From Sulfurovum xiamenensis (GTDB lineage Bacteria > Campylobacterota > Campylobacteria > Campylobacterales > Sulfurovaceae), in NCBI RefSeq assembly GCF_030347995.1, contig NZ_JAQIBC010000002.1:62001-126000 (forward strand): 64,000 nt of DNA, written 5' to 3'. A program made the translations under genes and the position numbers. Below the pieces are notes generated by a model. It was not told where the DNA came from. It saw nothing but the letters and a program-made list of their open reading frames with translations, and made no database searches. The stretch's first letter is position 1; every line of letters starts with the position of its first letter. This document shows positions 16,156 to 26,331 of this stretch, in pieces.

Positions 16156-18672
16156 ATGATTATTCCAGAGTATCCCCATTTTGAAACGATTGACTCCTTA
16201 GCCGAAAAAATGGAAATATCCAAAGAGGGATTAAGCAGTGACAGTGCACAAAAGAATCTTTCCATTTATGGTTTGAATGAGATCAAGGAAAAAAAGCATA
16301 ATATCTTCATACTCTTTCTTTCTCAGTTCAAAAGCCCTTTGGTCTATGTACTGCTGGCTGCGGCACTGCTTTCTCTCTTTTTGGAAAATATACATGAAGG
16401 TATACTGATACTGATCATACTTCTGTTCAATTCTTTCATAGGATTTTGGCAGGAACTTAAAGCGCTTGGTTCCATTCAGGCACTTAAAAAACTTACAGAG
16501 AGCAAAACAAAGGTCAAACGTGATCATCAGGTACGTATTATACCTTCATCTGAACTGGTACCAGGTGATGTCATTCTTTTGTCTGAAGGTGATATTGTAC
16601 CTGCAGATATACGTCTTTTTGAAACCAATGGATTTGTCATTGATGAGTCAATACTGACAGGAGAATCTCTACCTGTGGATAAAGATGCGAAACTTACATT
16701 GCCCAGAGACACACTTCCCTATGAAATGGACAATATGGCTCTCTCCGGAACCACGGTAACCAAAGGGAATGCAGAGGGTTATGTGGTTTTCACTGGACAG
16801 GAAACCTACTTGGCATCTATTTCATCCAAAGCTGAAGAAGAATCGCGGGATACGCCTTTGAGCAAAGCACTGGAGGCGTTCATTAAAAAGCATATGTTCG
16901 TCGTTATGATCCTGATCTCTATCACGGGGCTTCTCACATTTTTTGAAGGTAAAGAGATTGTTGAGATCATTTATCTGGTCATTGCTTTGCTGGTCGCCTC
17001 TGTACCTGAAGGACTGCCGATTGTGATCACACTGGTACTCACCATAGGAGCCATGACGCTAAGTCTAAGAAAAGCCTACATACGTCATTTGCCTTCGGTT
17101 GAAACGTTAGGCAGCACAACTGTCATCGCTTCGGATAAAACTGGTACCATCACACAGGGAAATCTTAAAGTAGAAGAGGTCTTTTTGCTTCATGATACTT
17201 TTTCACATACCGTTTCATCCCTTGCGAACGAATCCATAGAAGGTAAGGGTGATCCCGTTGACACGGCCCTTGCATTATGGGTAGGGGAGTCCTATAAGGA
17301 TATACGTGATAAATATCCGCGTGTCAATCTCTATCCTTTCGACACGAAGCATCGGCTGATGGCAAGTTCAAATATGATGGAAAAAGAGCATAAGATCTTT
17401 GTCAAAGGTGCCTTTGAATCCTTAAAACAGTTTGCCACAAACCTGGATACTCTTGAAACACTCCAAAAAGAGCATGACAGACTGGCTTCCCATGGATTGA
17501 GAGTGATAGCTTTGGGTATGGGCGAACATACAACAGATGAGATAGAAAAATGGGAAATTGATATCGTTGGACTTGTAGGATTCATTGATCCTCCCAAAGA
17601 AGGGGTTCTGGAAGCGGTGAATAAGGCACAAAAAGCGGGCGTAAAAGTGATGATGGTCACGGGGGATAATGCCCTGACTGCGACAGCTGTTGCTAGATCT
17701 GTGAATATCTACAAAGAGGGAGATCTGGTCGTTACGGGCAAAGAACTTAATGAGATGGATGATGAAGAACTTACAAAGATCCTGCCAAAGGTCACTGTAT
17801 GGGCAAGGGTACTCCCTGAACATAAGTACCGTATCGTAAAGGCACTGCAAAAAAATGGCGAGATCGTTGCCGTGACAGGAGATGGGGTCAATGATGTCCC
17901 TGCACTCAAAGCAGCTGATCTTGGCATCGCTATGGGGGAGGGAACGGATGCAGCAAAATCTACTGCCAATATGGTGCTTGCAGACAACAATCTTTCTGTC
18001 ATTGTTGAAGCGATCAAGCAAGGGCGTTCCATAGCAAACAATATCCGAAAAACGATCTATTTTCTGCTCACTACCAGTCTGGATGAAGTGATCCTCATCA
18101 CCGGGGCTATTTTAATGGCATTGCCGCTACCGCTCTATCCTATACAGATTTTATGGATCAATCTCGTTGCCAACAGTGCTTTGGATAAAACATTTCCATT
18201 TTTAAAAGATGAAGAAGATGTGATGAAACGAGCACCCAGTAAATTACATGAACAGTTTTTGGATAAAGTTCAGCTTTTACGTGTATTTTATGTCGTTATA
18301 GTGATTAGTATAGGAGCACTTTTTTTATATGCTTGGATGTTGGAACACTATACTAAGGAGAGCGCTATCTCCACATTGTTCACAGCTTTTATCATTGCTA
18401 CATGGGTGAATGGTATTCAGTCACTCAAAGAACATGAACCTTTTTTAAAAAATATTAAAACATCATTGCAGATCAATCCTTATATTTTTTATGGGATAGG
18501 TATAGGAGTAGCCCTGCAGTTATGTGCCATTTATCTACTTTCTGATCTCTTCCATACTCTGCCACTTAACAGTGGTTCATTAACGATCATCGGTATCATG
18601 GCATTGTGGGTATTTGGAATGATAGAAATACGAAAATGGGGTGAGTACCTCTGGAAAAAAAGGAAGCATTGA
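16156..18672 (+). CDS. P-type cation-transporting ATPase (P2-like), copy A
   Basis: An 838-residue P2-type pump: N-terminal cation-ATPase domain, TGES actuator loop, DKTGTIT phosphorylation site, MVTGDN and TGDGVNDVPAL hinge motifs, and ten expected membrane helices. M4 keeps PEGLP with its ion-binding Glu, and M5 keeps a Glu (SLDEV). M6 reads NLVANS where Ca2+ pumps have NLVTDG, so the usual Thr and Asp ligands are Ala and Asn. Ca2+ is therefore not a safe prediction; K+, Na+, Mg2+ or Mn2+ are alternatives. It is convergent with a second, related ATPase, only 22 bases apart. Confidence 0.9.
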   Translation: MIIPEYPHFETIDSLAEKMEISKEGLSSDSAQKNLSIYGLNEIKEKKHNIFILFLSQFKSPLVYVLLAAALLSLFLENIHEGILILIILLFNSFIGFWQELKALGSIQALKKLTESKTKVKRDHQVRIIPSSELVPGDVILLSEGDIVPADIRLFETNGFVIDESILTGESLPVDKDAKLTLPRDTLPYEMDNMALSGTTVTKGNAEGYVVFTGQETYLASISSKAEEESRDTPLSKALEAFIKKHMFVVMILISITGLLTFFEGKEIVEIIYLVIALLVASVPEGLPIVITLVLTIGAMTLSLRKAYIRHLPSVETLGSTTVIASDKTGTITQGNLKVEEVFLLHDTFSHTVSSLANESIEGKGDPVDTALALWVGESYKDIRDKYPRVNLYPFDTKHRLMASSNMMEKEHKIFVKGAFESLKQFATNLDTLETLQKEHDRLASHGLRVIALGMGEHTTDEIEKWEIDIVGLVGFIDPPKEGVLEAVNKAQKAGVKVMMVTGDNALTATAVARSVNIYKEGDLVVTGKELNEMDDEELTKILPKVTVWARVLPEHKYRIVKALQKNGEIVAVTGDGVNDVPALKAADLGIAMGEGTDAAKSTANMVLADNNLSVIVEAIKQGRSIANNIRKTIYFLLTTSLDEVILITGAILMALPLPLYPIQILWINLVANSALDKTFPFLKDEEDVMKRAPSKLHEQFLDKVQLLRVFYVVIVISIGALFLYAWMLEHYTKESAISTLFTAFIIATWVNGIQSLKEHEPFLKNIKTSLQINPYIFYGIGIGVALQLCAIYLLSDLFHTLPLNSGSLTIIGIMALWVFGMIEIRKWGEYLWKKRKH

Positions 18673-18694
18673 AGAGTAAAATAGTATCAATGAA

Positions 18695-21319
18695 TCAGAC
18701 AGATCGCCTTTTTGACATCACCCATTTATCTGCCTCCATAACAGCAACCAATCCCAAAGCGATCATAGCAAGTTCCAACCACATGTTAAACGAGACTGGT
18801 TGTGTAGAGAGTACGTTTTGCATAAAAGGGATATACAAACATGCAATATGCAATAGCTGCGTAAAGATGACCCAAAAGATTAAAAACATACTGCTTCTAT
18901 AGCCGACCTTGTGCAGATAATTGGTTTCTGTTCTGGCATTAAAAACATGTACATTCTCAAAGAGTACCATGAGAAGCAGTATAATGTTTCTTGCACTCTC
19001 CTCACTCTCTCCGTTTTTCAATAAAATATAAAAAAGTACGAAAGAGGTAACACCTATATAGAGGCCACCAATGAAGATACGTCTAAGCATAAGCCGGTTA
19101 AATATCGGTTCTTTGGGTGATCTCGGTTTTCTTTGCAGGAGTCCGGGTTCTGCTTTTTCCAGTCCTAGCATCACATCTTCGATACCATTGGTGACTAGGT
19201 TAAGCCATAAAAGTTGAACAGGCAACAGTGGTAGAGGAAGTCCTGTGAGAAAAGAGAGCATGACCAGAACCAACTCTGCAAAACCGGTCGATATCAGTAG
19301 ATACACCACTTTTCTGATGTTATCATGTGCGCGTCTTCCTTCCTCAATACCATTGACAATCGAGGTGAAGTTATCGTCTGTTAGAATAATATCACTGGTT
19401 GCCTTGGCTATATCTGTACCGCTTTTGCCCATGGCAACACCGATATTGGCATGTCTTAGCGCAGGGGCATCATTGACACCGTCACCGGTAACGGCAACAT
19501 AATGTCCAAGGGACTGATAGGCCATGACAATCATCATCTTTTGTGCAGGTGTCACACGGGAAAACACTGATTTGTCTTTCAGTGCCTCTGCCACAGCACC
19601 GCCATCTTCCCATGCCAGAAGCTCTTTTTCACTCATTACCTCCTCACGTGATGAGGCAATGCCAAGCTCCTGTGCAATAGAAAATGCTGTATTGGGATGA
19701 TCTCCGGTGATCATGACCACTTTGATACCTGCCTCCTGCGCTTTGTTGATCGCTTCGGGGCTCTCTTCTCTGACAGGATCAATGATAGCCACAAAGCCAA
19801 GATAGGTAAAGTTTCTAAGATTGATAACAGACTCATCAGAAGACTCTTTATAGGCAAGTGCAATGGTTCTGTAGCCTTTGAGTGCCCAGGCATCCACTTC
19901 ATTGAGTATCTCTATTTTCTCTTCCTGGGTCACATTGCAGTGTTCCAGTACCGTTTCTGGTGAACCTTTGCTGAACTGGAATATCAACTCATCCAATTCC
20001 ATCATCACTGCAGAAAAACGGTTGATAGGCTCATAAGGTATCTCATCTATCTTTCTATAGGATCTAGAACTGGTGATATAGGATTCGTCAGCATTTGCAG
20101 CAAACTGCGCCAGGGCAATATCTACCTGGTCCCCATAAAAATCCACACCGCCTTCTTCAGACTCCTTATAATGCATTTCATTGCACAATACGGAAGCCAG
20201 GTAGACCATATCATGTACATCATCCAGTGAATCTGTATCATACACCATATGCGGTGAGATAAAATACTCTACACTGAGTCTGTTCTGTGTGAGTGTACCT
20301 GTTTTGTCGCTGGCTATCAGTGTACAGGCACCCAGCCCTTCAATGGCAGCCAATTTCCGTATAATGACATTTTTTCTGGACATGGACAAAGAAGCGGATG
20401 TCAGGGCAACCGTAATAGCTACAGGCAGACCTTCAGGGATGGTAGAGACAGCAAGTGCAACAGCAAAAAGGAAAAGTCCATAAAACTCCATATCTTTGAG
20501 CACACCTACTGTAAAAAGTATGATGACCATTATTGCAATGGCAATGGAAATAGTAAAAGAGAGCTTTTCCATTTTTTCAACCAAAGGTATCTTGGCTATG
20601 CTTTTTTTACTCAGTAACTGTGCTATCTTACCGGCTTCTGTCTCTTTACCTATAGCTGTTACGATACCTAAACCTCTACCACTGGAGATATAGGTACCTG
20701 CAAAGAGCATATTTTTGCGCTCAGAGATGAGAAGATCTTCGTTCGCACTGACAAAGAGCGCATCTTTATGCACATCAATGGACTCTCCTGTAAGCAATGA
20801 CTCATCAACCATCAGGTTGTTGGCTTCAACAATCCTCACATCGGCACTCACTTTCGTACCGGGTTCAAAGATCAGTATGTCCCCTGTCACAATTTGACGA
20901 CTGTCCACTTCCTGTAGCTCACCGTCTCTCAGGACCATGACATTGGTTTTGATAAGGTTTTGCAGCAGTTTTGCTTTTTGCGATGCAGAATACTCTTGAT
21001 AGGTCCCTATCACTGCATTCAGAAGTAAGACAAGCAGAATAAATCCTGCATCTGTGTACTCTTGGATGATGAGTGCCATGAATGACGCTATAAGTAGCAC
21101 ATAGATGATAGGACTTTTAAACTGTTGAAGAAAATGTTCTAAAAATGACATTTCCGGTTCTGATGGCAGAATATTGAGGCCATATTTCTCTTGACGTGCA
21201 TACACTGACTCTTCTGTCAAACCGGAATGATCTGAATCTAATAGTGAAAATGTCTGTTCGATCGTTTTGGTATGAAAATGGATGTTCCACCTCTTTTTGT
21301 AACTAAAGATATAGTACAT
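18695..21319 (-). CDS. P-type cation-transporting ATPase (P2-like), copy B
   Basis: An 874-residue relative of the adjacent pump: TGES loop, DKTGTLT, MITGDHPNTA, TGDGVNDAPAL, and paired membrane helices. M4 has IPEGLP, M5 FAELV and M6 NLVTNG, so the Asp usual in Ca2+ pumps is Asn, but Thr is kept, unlike copy A. Ion specificity is open. The start is uncertain: the ATG at 21319 has no clear ribosome site, and the first ~15 residues are unlike the family. The gene faces copy A tail to tail, and a universal stress protein gene lies divergently upstream. Confidence 0.88.
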   Translation of the reverse strand: MYYIFSYKKRWNIHFHTKTIEQTFSLLDSDHSGLTEESVYARQEKYGLNILPSEPEMSFLEHFLQQFKSPIIYVLLIASFMALIIQEYTDAGFILLVLLLNAVIGTYQEYSASQKAKLLQNLIKTNVMVLRDGELQEVDSRQIVTGDILIFEPGTKVSADVRIVEANNLMVDESLLTGESIDVHKDALFVSANEDLLISERKNMLFAGTYISSGRGLGIVTAIGKETEAGKIAQLLSKKSIAKIPLVEKMEKLSFTISIAIAIMVIILFTVGVLKDMEFYGLFLFAVALAVSTIPEGLPVAITVALTSASLSMSRKNVIIRKLAAIEGLGACTLIASDKTGTLTQNRLSVEYFISPHMVYDTDSLDDVHDMVYLASVLCNEMHYKESEEGGVDFYGDQVDIALAQFAANADESYITSSRSYRKIDEIPYEPINRFSAVMMELDELIFQFSKGSPETVLEHCNVTQEEKIEILNEVDAWALKGYRTIALAYKESSDESVINLRNFTYLGFVAIIDPVREESPEAINKAQEAGIKVVMITGDHPNTAFSIAQELGIASSREEVMSEKELLAWEDGGAVAEALKDKSVFSRVTPAQKMMIVMAYQSLGHYVAVTGDGVNDAPALRHANIGVAMGKSGTDIAKATSDIILTDDNFTSIVNGIEEGRRAHDNIRKVVYLLISTGFAELVLVMLSFLTGLPLPLLPVQLLWLNLVTNGIEDVMLGLEKAEPGLLQRKPRSPKEPIFNRLMLRRIFIGGLYIGVTSFVLFYILLKNGESEESARNIILLLMVLFENVHVFNARTETNYLHKVGYRSSMFLIFWVIFTQLLHIACLYIPFMQNVLSTQPVSFNMWLELAMIALGLVAVMEADKWVMSKRRSV

Positions 21320-21386
21320 GGTTAGTTCACATATAATCTATTTTACACTCTTTATTTTAACAATTTCATTAATACATTTAAGTCGC

Positions 21387-21437
21387 ACTATTAAGTTTTT
21401 TAATAGTAGAATATAAATAGCTACATAGTATCTATGT
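21387..21437. promoter_or_regulatory. Two inverted repeats in the ATPase/universal-stress spacer
   Basis: An 8-bp repeat ACTATTAA/TTAATAGT (21387-21407, loop GTTTT) and a 6-bp repeat ACATAG/CTATGT (21423-21437) lie in the divergent spacer. They could be operators for the stress-protein gene or an RNA hairpin; nothing identifies the regulator. Confidence 0.3.
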
Positions 21438-21464
21438 GTTAAAATTTCTGAAAGAGGGGTAATC

Positions 21465-22325
21465 ATGAAAGAATTAAAAAGAATATTAGTAGGATTGGAT
21501 GTCACTGAGAAATCAAATAATGTTTTAAAAAGAGCATTAAGTGTAGCCAATGAACATAAAGCTGATCTGTTTATCGTTCATGCTGTACAGACACCTTGGC
21601 TTGGTGTACCTAGTTATTTCGGTGGTAAAGATGTTGTCATAGATCATCAGAGCATCGCTCAAAAGATAGAAAAAAAGATCAAGCCGTTGAACCGTGAGTT
21701 TAAAGTCAACTGTTTTGTCTTTGTAAAAGAGGGTAATCCCCAGGATGTCATACTCTATGAATCAAAATTAAATCAAATTGATATGATCATCATCGGTGCA
21801 CACAGTAAGGCAAAAGGGAAAAAAGGTTTCTTGGGTACGACAGCACAAAAAGTAGCTCACTTAAGTCATTTACCTGTCCTGATCGTTAAAAATAGTGCAA
21901 AAAACCCATATAAAAACATCATAGCACCAACAGACTTTGGTATGCAATCAAAGCAAAGTATTTTATTTGCAAAAGATATTTTTCCAAGTGCAAAGATCAA
22001 TGTAGTCAATGCTTTTGATACCATTTATATGGAAGGACCCTATGCTGTAGTGGGTCGTGATCTATCGCAATATAATGATGTCGCAAAATCTTGTGCCAAA
22101 AGCGATTTAAAAAATTTTATGCAAGAGGTATCTGTCAAAAAAGGTAAAGTGATCGATGGTGAACTCTATACGAAAGAGACACTGGTCAATTATATCAAGG
22201 AGGGTCAATATGACCTTGTGGTTGTCGGATCTCGCGGTACAGTAGGGGTGAATGCATTGTTGGGAAGTGTGGCAAATTATATTTTAAGAGAAACATCAAA
22301 AGATGTCTTGGTCTATGTACCGTAG
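21465..22325 (+). CDS. Tandem universal stress protein (UspA x2)
   Basis: A 286-residue protein with two UspA domains. The first ends in GAHSKAKGKKGFLGTTAQKV and the second in GSRGTVGVNALLGSVANYI, both close to the G-x2-G-x9-G-S/T nucleotide-binding pattern, so ATP binding is possible in both halves. Such proteins help survival under energy or stress limits, but the direct role is not fixed by sequence. AGAGGGG precedes the ATG. The DksA-like gene follows 43 bases later and may share its transcript. Confidence 0.92.
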   Translation: MKELKRILVGLDVTEKSNNVLKRALSVANEHKADLFIVHAVQTPWLGVPSYFGGKDVVIDHQSIAQKIEKKIKPLNREFKVNCFVFVKEGNPQDVILYESKLNQIDMIIIGAHSKAKGKKGFLGTTAQKVAHLSHLPVLIVKNSAKNPYKNIIAPTDFGMQSKQSILFAKDIFPSAKINVVNAFDTIYMEGPYAVVGRDLSQYNDVAKSCAKSDLKNFMQEVSVKKGKVIDGELYTKETLVNYIKEGQYDLVVVGSRGTVGVNALLGSVANYILRETSKDVLVYVP

Positions 22326-22368
22326 AACCATACTATGATAACTAGTTACTTAAACAAAGGAGTAGAGT

Positions 22369-22701
22369 ATGAAAATGAGAGATGATCTGGACTTGAATGA
22401 ATTTGAGAAAATATTAAAAGAAAAATTAGCACATATAGAAAGTAATATTGAACAGCTTCGATCAGAGCTTGAAAGTGTAGGAAGTGACGATGGGATCAAT
22501 GATATGGAAGATCTGGCCTCACTTCAAAGTCTCAGTAGTAAAGACAACACGATTTTAGAGCAGCAGGAAAATGAGCGAAAAGAGACGCTACATGCACTTG
22601 CAAAAATAAAAAATGGAAGCTACGGCATTTGTGAAGAAAGTGCAAAACCGATACCTGAGGAGCGATTAAGAGTCAACCCTATTGCCAGAACCAAGGTTTA
22701 G
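22369..22701 (+). CDS. DksA/TraR-like protein with degenerate zinc finger
   Basis: A 110-residue protein: an N-terminal coiled-coil hairpin (~8-75) and the YGICEESAKPIPEERL C-terminal element typical of DksA/TraR proteins. The normal four-Cys zinc site is reduced to one Cys: CxxC reads C-E-E-S and the second CxxC is missing because the protein ends at ARTKV. Some Cys-poor DksA proteins still bind RNA polymerase, so it may act on transcription without zinc, or it may have another role. A strong AAAGGAG precedes the start. It lies between stress and metabolic genes. Confidence 0.82.
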   Translation: MKMRDDLDLNEFEKILKEKLAHIESNIEQLRSELESVGSDDGINDMEDLASLQSLSSKDNTILEQQENERKETLHALAKIKNGSYGICEESAKPIPEERLRVNPIARTKV

Positions 22702-22800
22702 TAGAAAATTAAAGGGTTGTGTTATAAACAATGATGATTGTTTATTCTGTCTCATGTCAAGCTTAAGTGAATTTACTTTAGAGAAAAGGGAGATTTTCAG

Positions 22801-23940
22801 GTGAAAATTGGTATTCCAAAAGAGATAAAGATCAAGGAATATAGGGTAGGAATGATCCCTTCTGGTGTGAGATTGCTTGTAGAGGGTAGACATAAAGTCT
22901 ATATCCAAAAGGACGCTGGAGAAAAAAGCGGGTTTTCCAATGAGGAGTATAAGCAAGCTGGTGCTGTGATTCTTGATGACCCTAAAGAGATATTTGAGAT
23001 CTGTGAAATGATCGTAAAAGTAAAAGAGCCTCAGCCAGAGGAGTATGAACTTTTAAAACCTGGACAAATACTCTTTACCTATCTACATCTTGCTCCCAAT
23101 AAAAAGTTGACAGAGATACTTCTTGAAAAAAAAGTGACGGCAATAGGCTTTGAAACAGTACAAGAAGGTAGAAGGCTGCCTTTACTTGAACCTATGAGTG
23201 AGATAGCGGGTAGAGTGGCCCCCATGGTTGCAAGCTATTTTCTTGCAATGCATAATAATGGTATGGGTGTATTGATAAGCGGTTCAACCGGTATACTTCC
23301 CTCTAGAGTCCTGATCATCGGCAGCGGGAGTGTAGCTAAAAACGCGGCTAAAATTGCTTCAGGAATGGGTGCGGATGTCATAGTGATGGGAAGAAATCCA
23401 CAGAGTATGAAATCCATTGAAGAGTCTATGGAAGCAAATGTCTCAACCCTTTACTCCAATGCCTATAATATGGAAAAGATCTTACCTACAGTGGATATTG
23501 TTATCGGTGCAGTCTATGTCACTGGTGAAAAAGCACCACAACTCATTACAAGGAAGATGCTATCCTACTGTAAGAAGGGAACGGTATTGGTTGATGTTGC
23601 TATTGATCAGGGAGGATGTATAGAGACATCCAGACCTACGACACATGATGACCCTGTTTTTGAAGTGGATGGTGTGCTGCACTATTGTGTTGCCAATATA
23701 CCGGGGGATTACCCCCTCACTGCTACACAGGCATTGGCAAATGCAACGATACCATATGTAAAGAAGATCGCAGATATGGGGTGGAAGACTGCATGTTTAA
23801 AAGATGAAGCAATCTACAGCGGTGTCAATGTTGCAGGTGGATTTGTGACTGACGAAGCTGTAGCCAATGCACATGAAATGGAATATAAGATGTTAAAAGA
23901 TATGATCTACCATTGTCCTGAATACGGAGAGAGACTATGA
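22801..23940 (+). CDS. ald: Alanine dehydrogenase
   Basis: Converts L-alanine to pyruvate and ammonia with NAD+, or the reverse. The N terminus KIGIPKEIKIKEYRVGMIPS and the middle IIGSGSVAKNAAKIASGMGA NAD-binding loop are typical, as is HYCVANIPGDYPLTAT near residue 300. At 379 residues it has family length. The start is GTG at 22801 with AGGGAG upstream. Its stop overlaps the start of the Lon-like protease gene (ATGA), so the two are translationally coupled, an odd functional pairing. Confidence 0.94.
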   Translation: MKIGIPKEIKIKEYRVGMIPSGVRLLVEGRHKVYIQKDAGEKSGFSNEEYKQAGAVILDDPKEIFEICEMIVKVKEPQPEEYELLKPGQILFTYLHLAPNKKLTEILLEKKVTAIGFETVQEGRRLPLLEPMSEIAGRVAPMVASYFLAMHNNGMGVLISGSTGILPSRVLIIGSGSVAKNAAKIASGMGADVIVMGRNPQSMKSIEESMEANVSTLYSNAYNMEKILPTVDIVIGAVYVTGEKAPQLITRKMLSYCKKGTVLVDVAIDQGGCIETSRPTTHDDPVFEVDGVLHYCVANIPGDYPLTATQALANATIPYVKKIADMGWKTACLKDEAIYSGVNVAGGFVTDEAVANAHEMEYKMLKDMIYHCPEYGERL

Positions 23941-26324
23941 TAAAACCACTTGCGACCGATAAACTTTATAACCATTGTGACTTGGCATTATTTGATTTTA
24001 ATACGACTGCGGAACTGAAAGATCCTAATGAGATCATAGGACAGGACAGAGCACTCAAAGCGATCAGTTTTGGTATAGGTATCAAGAAAGAGGGATACAA
24101 CCTTTATGCCATGGGAAGGGTTGGCAGCGGTAAACATACAGTAGTAGAAAAGTTTATACAGAGCCAGGCAAAAGATGAAAAGAAACCGGGTGACTGGTGT
24201 TATGTCAATAATTTTGAAGACTCTAGAAAACCGATCTATCTCAAGCTTGAATCATCTATGGGCGTACAGCTTAAAAAAGACATGGAAGAGCTGATAGAAG
24301 AGTTACAAACGGTCATCCCCTCACTCTTTGAAAGTGAAGAGTATCGTATACAAAAACAGGCCATTATAGATAAGCTGACCGATGCGAAAGAGAAATCCCT
24401 AAGGGAAGTGAAAAGAAGAGCCAAAGAGGAAAATATCTTTATCAATTATACGACTGCAGGCTATACATTAGCACCTATGAGCCATGATGGAAAAGTACTT
24501 GCAAAAGAAGAGTATCAAGCATTAAGTACGCAAGATAAAGACCAGATACAGGAGAAAATACTCAAATTCAGGAATGAACTGGAGAATATAGTTCAAGATA
24601 TTGTGATCGAAAGTAAAATACAGCAAAAAGAGATCCGGGAACTTGAAAGAAAAATGACTAAAAAAGCTGTAGACACAAGTATCAACGAATTAAAAAAAAA
24701 GTATCAGGATTATGAAAAAGTCGTATCCTATTTAGAGAGTGTGGAAGAAGACATTATAGATAATTCACAGGATTTTTTAATTTCTGCGCAAAACAGTCTT
24801 GCAATGATGGGAGCGAACTATGCTAAACAAAGCGGTATATTTAACCGATACCATATCAATGTCATCGTAGCACATAAAGATCAAGAGGGTGCTCCTATTA
24901 TTTATGAAGATAATCCAACCTATACAAATCTGTTTGGTGAGATCGAACATATTGCCCAAATGGGGACACTTTTGACCGATTTCAATCTAATCAAAGCCGG
25001 AGCATTGCATAAAGCAAATGGAGGATATCTAATATTGGATGCTTCAAAGGTTTTAATGCAGCCTTTTGTCTGGGAAGGACTTAAAAGGATGCTGAGATCT
25101 TCTGAGATCCGTATAGAACCGCTTGCACGTTCATTAAGCTTGATCAGTACACTTTCTTTGGAACCTGAGACCATTGAACTGGATATCAAGATCGTACTTA
25201 TAGGCGACAGATTTCTTTACTATCTCTTATATAATTATGATCCTGAGTTCAGGGAACTCTTTAAGATCAATGCCGATTTTGAAAATGAAACAGTCAGGAA
25301 TGATGAAAATATTCAGCTTTATGCGAGAATGATAGGCATGATCGCAAAAGATAACGGCCTTTTGCCATTGGATAAAGAGGCGGTCGGTAAGGTGATCGAA
25401 TACAGTTCTCGTATGGCAGAGGACAGCCAAAAGCTTACCACACATCTTGGAGGTTTGAGCGATCTGTTACATGAAGCTGACTTTATCGCTTCACAAGAAG
25501 ATATGGATCATATTTCAAAAGCTCAGATAGATCAAGCCATTAGGGAAAAGATAGAAAGATCAGACAGGATCAAAGATAAGATGTATGAAGCGATCCAGAG
25601 AGGCACTATACTGATAGAGACAGAAGGGTCTTCTATAGGTCAGATCAATGGGGTTGCTGTACTTGATCTTGGTAACTTCTCCTTCGGTCATCCTTCAAAG
25701 ATCACAGCATTGACACGACTGGGTAAAGGCGGTGTGATCAATATAGAAAGAGAAGCAAAGCTCAGCGGTCCGACCCATGACAAGGGGATCATGATACTAT
25801 CAGCCTATTTGGCTACTACCTATGCAAAAGATTTCCCGTTAACAATGACCGCAACCCTGGTTTTCGAACAATCATACGGAAAAATTGACGGTGACAGTGC
25901 ATCATGTGCAGAGCTCTTTGCTTTACTCTCTTCATTGAGCGAAGTAGCGCTTGATCAGTCTATTGCAGTGACCGGTTCAGTCAATCAAAACGGTCAGGTT
26001 CAGGCAGTCGGAGGGATCAATGAAAAAATCGAAGGCTTTTTTGATGTCTGCAACTTGGTTAAGAGCAAAAAACACCATGGGATCATTATACCTGCATCCA
26101 ATGTCAAACATCTGATGTTGAAAGAAGAAGTGTTAGAAGCTGTAAAAGAGAATAGATTCAAAATCTATGCGATTAAGAGTGTGAATGAAGGCTTGGAGAT
26201 ACTTACAGGTAAAAAAAGCGGAACAAAAGATGCGAACGGTCATTTCCCAAAAGAGAGTATCAATTATCTTGTAGAAGAGAAGTTGAAACTTTTTGCCAAT
26301 AAGAGCAGACAAAAAAAGATATGA
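23937..26324 (+). CDS. Lon-like ATP-dependent protease (AAA + Lon C-terminal domain)
   Basis: A 795-residue protease of the Lon-related class with an N-terminal AAA region and a C-terminal Lon proteolytic domain. MGRVGSGKHT is the P-loop, with His where Ser/Thr is more usual after GK. A long coiled insertion (~120-270) separates the P-loop from the GGYLILD segment. The catalytic dyad is seen as Ser in GDSASCAELF and Lys in GGINEKIEGFFD. It probably degrades damaged or specific cytoplasmic proteins. The ATGA overlap links it to ald. Confidence 0.9.
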   Translation: MIKPLATDKLYNHCDLALFDFNTTAELKDPNEIIGQDRALKAISFGIGIKKEGYNLYAMGRVGSGKHTVVEKFIQSQAKDEKKPGDWCYVNNFEDSRKPIYLKLESSMGVQLKKDMEELIEELQTVIPSLFESEEYRIQKQAIIDKLTDAKEKSLREVKRRAKEENIFINYTTAGYTLAPMSHDGKVLAKEEYQALSTQDKDQIQEKILKFRNELENIVQDIVIESKIQQKEIRELERKMTKKAVDTSINELKKKYQDYEKVVSYLESVEEDIIDNSQDFLISAQNSLAMMGANYAKQSGIFNRYHINVIVAHKDQEGAPIIYEDNPTYTNLFGEIEHIAQMGTLLTDFNLIKAGALHKANGGYLILDASKVLMQPFVWEGLKRMLRSSEIRIEPLARSLSLISTLSLEPETIELDIKIVLIGDRFLYYLLYNYDPEFRELFKINADFENETVRNDENIQLYARMIGMIAKDNGLLPLDKEAVGKVIEYSSRMAEDSQKLTTHLGGLSDLLHEADFIASQEDMDHISKAQIDQAIREKIERSDRIKDKMYEAIQRGTILIETEGSSIGQINGVAVLDLGNFSFGHPSKITALTRLGKGGVINIEREAKLSGPTHDKGIMILSAYLATTYAKDFPLTMTATLVFEQSYGKIDGDSASCAELFALLSSLSEVALDQSIAVTGSVNQNGQVQAVGGINEKIEGFFDVCNLVKSKKHHGIIIPASNVKHLMLKEEVLEAVKENRFKIYAIKSVNEGLEILTGKKSGTKDANGHFPKESINYLVEEKLKLFANKSRQKKI

Positions 26325-26331
26325 GTAACTT

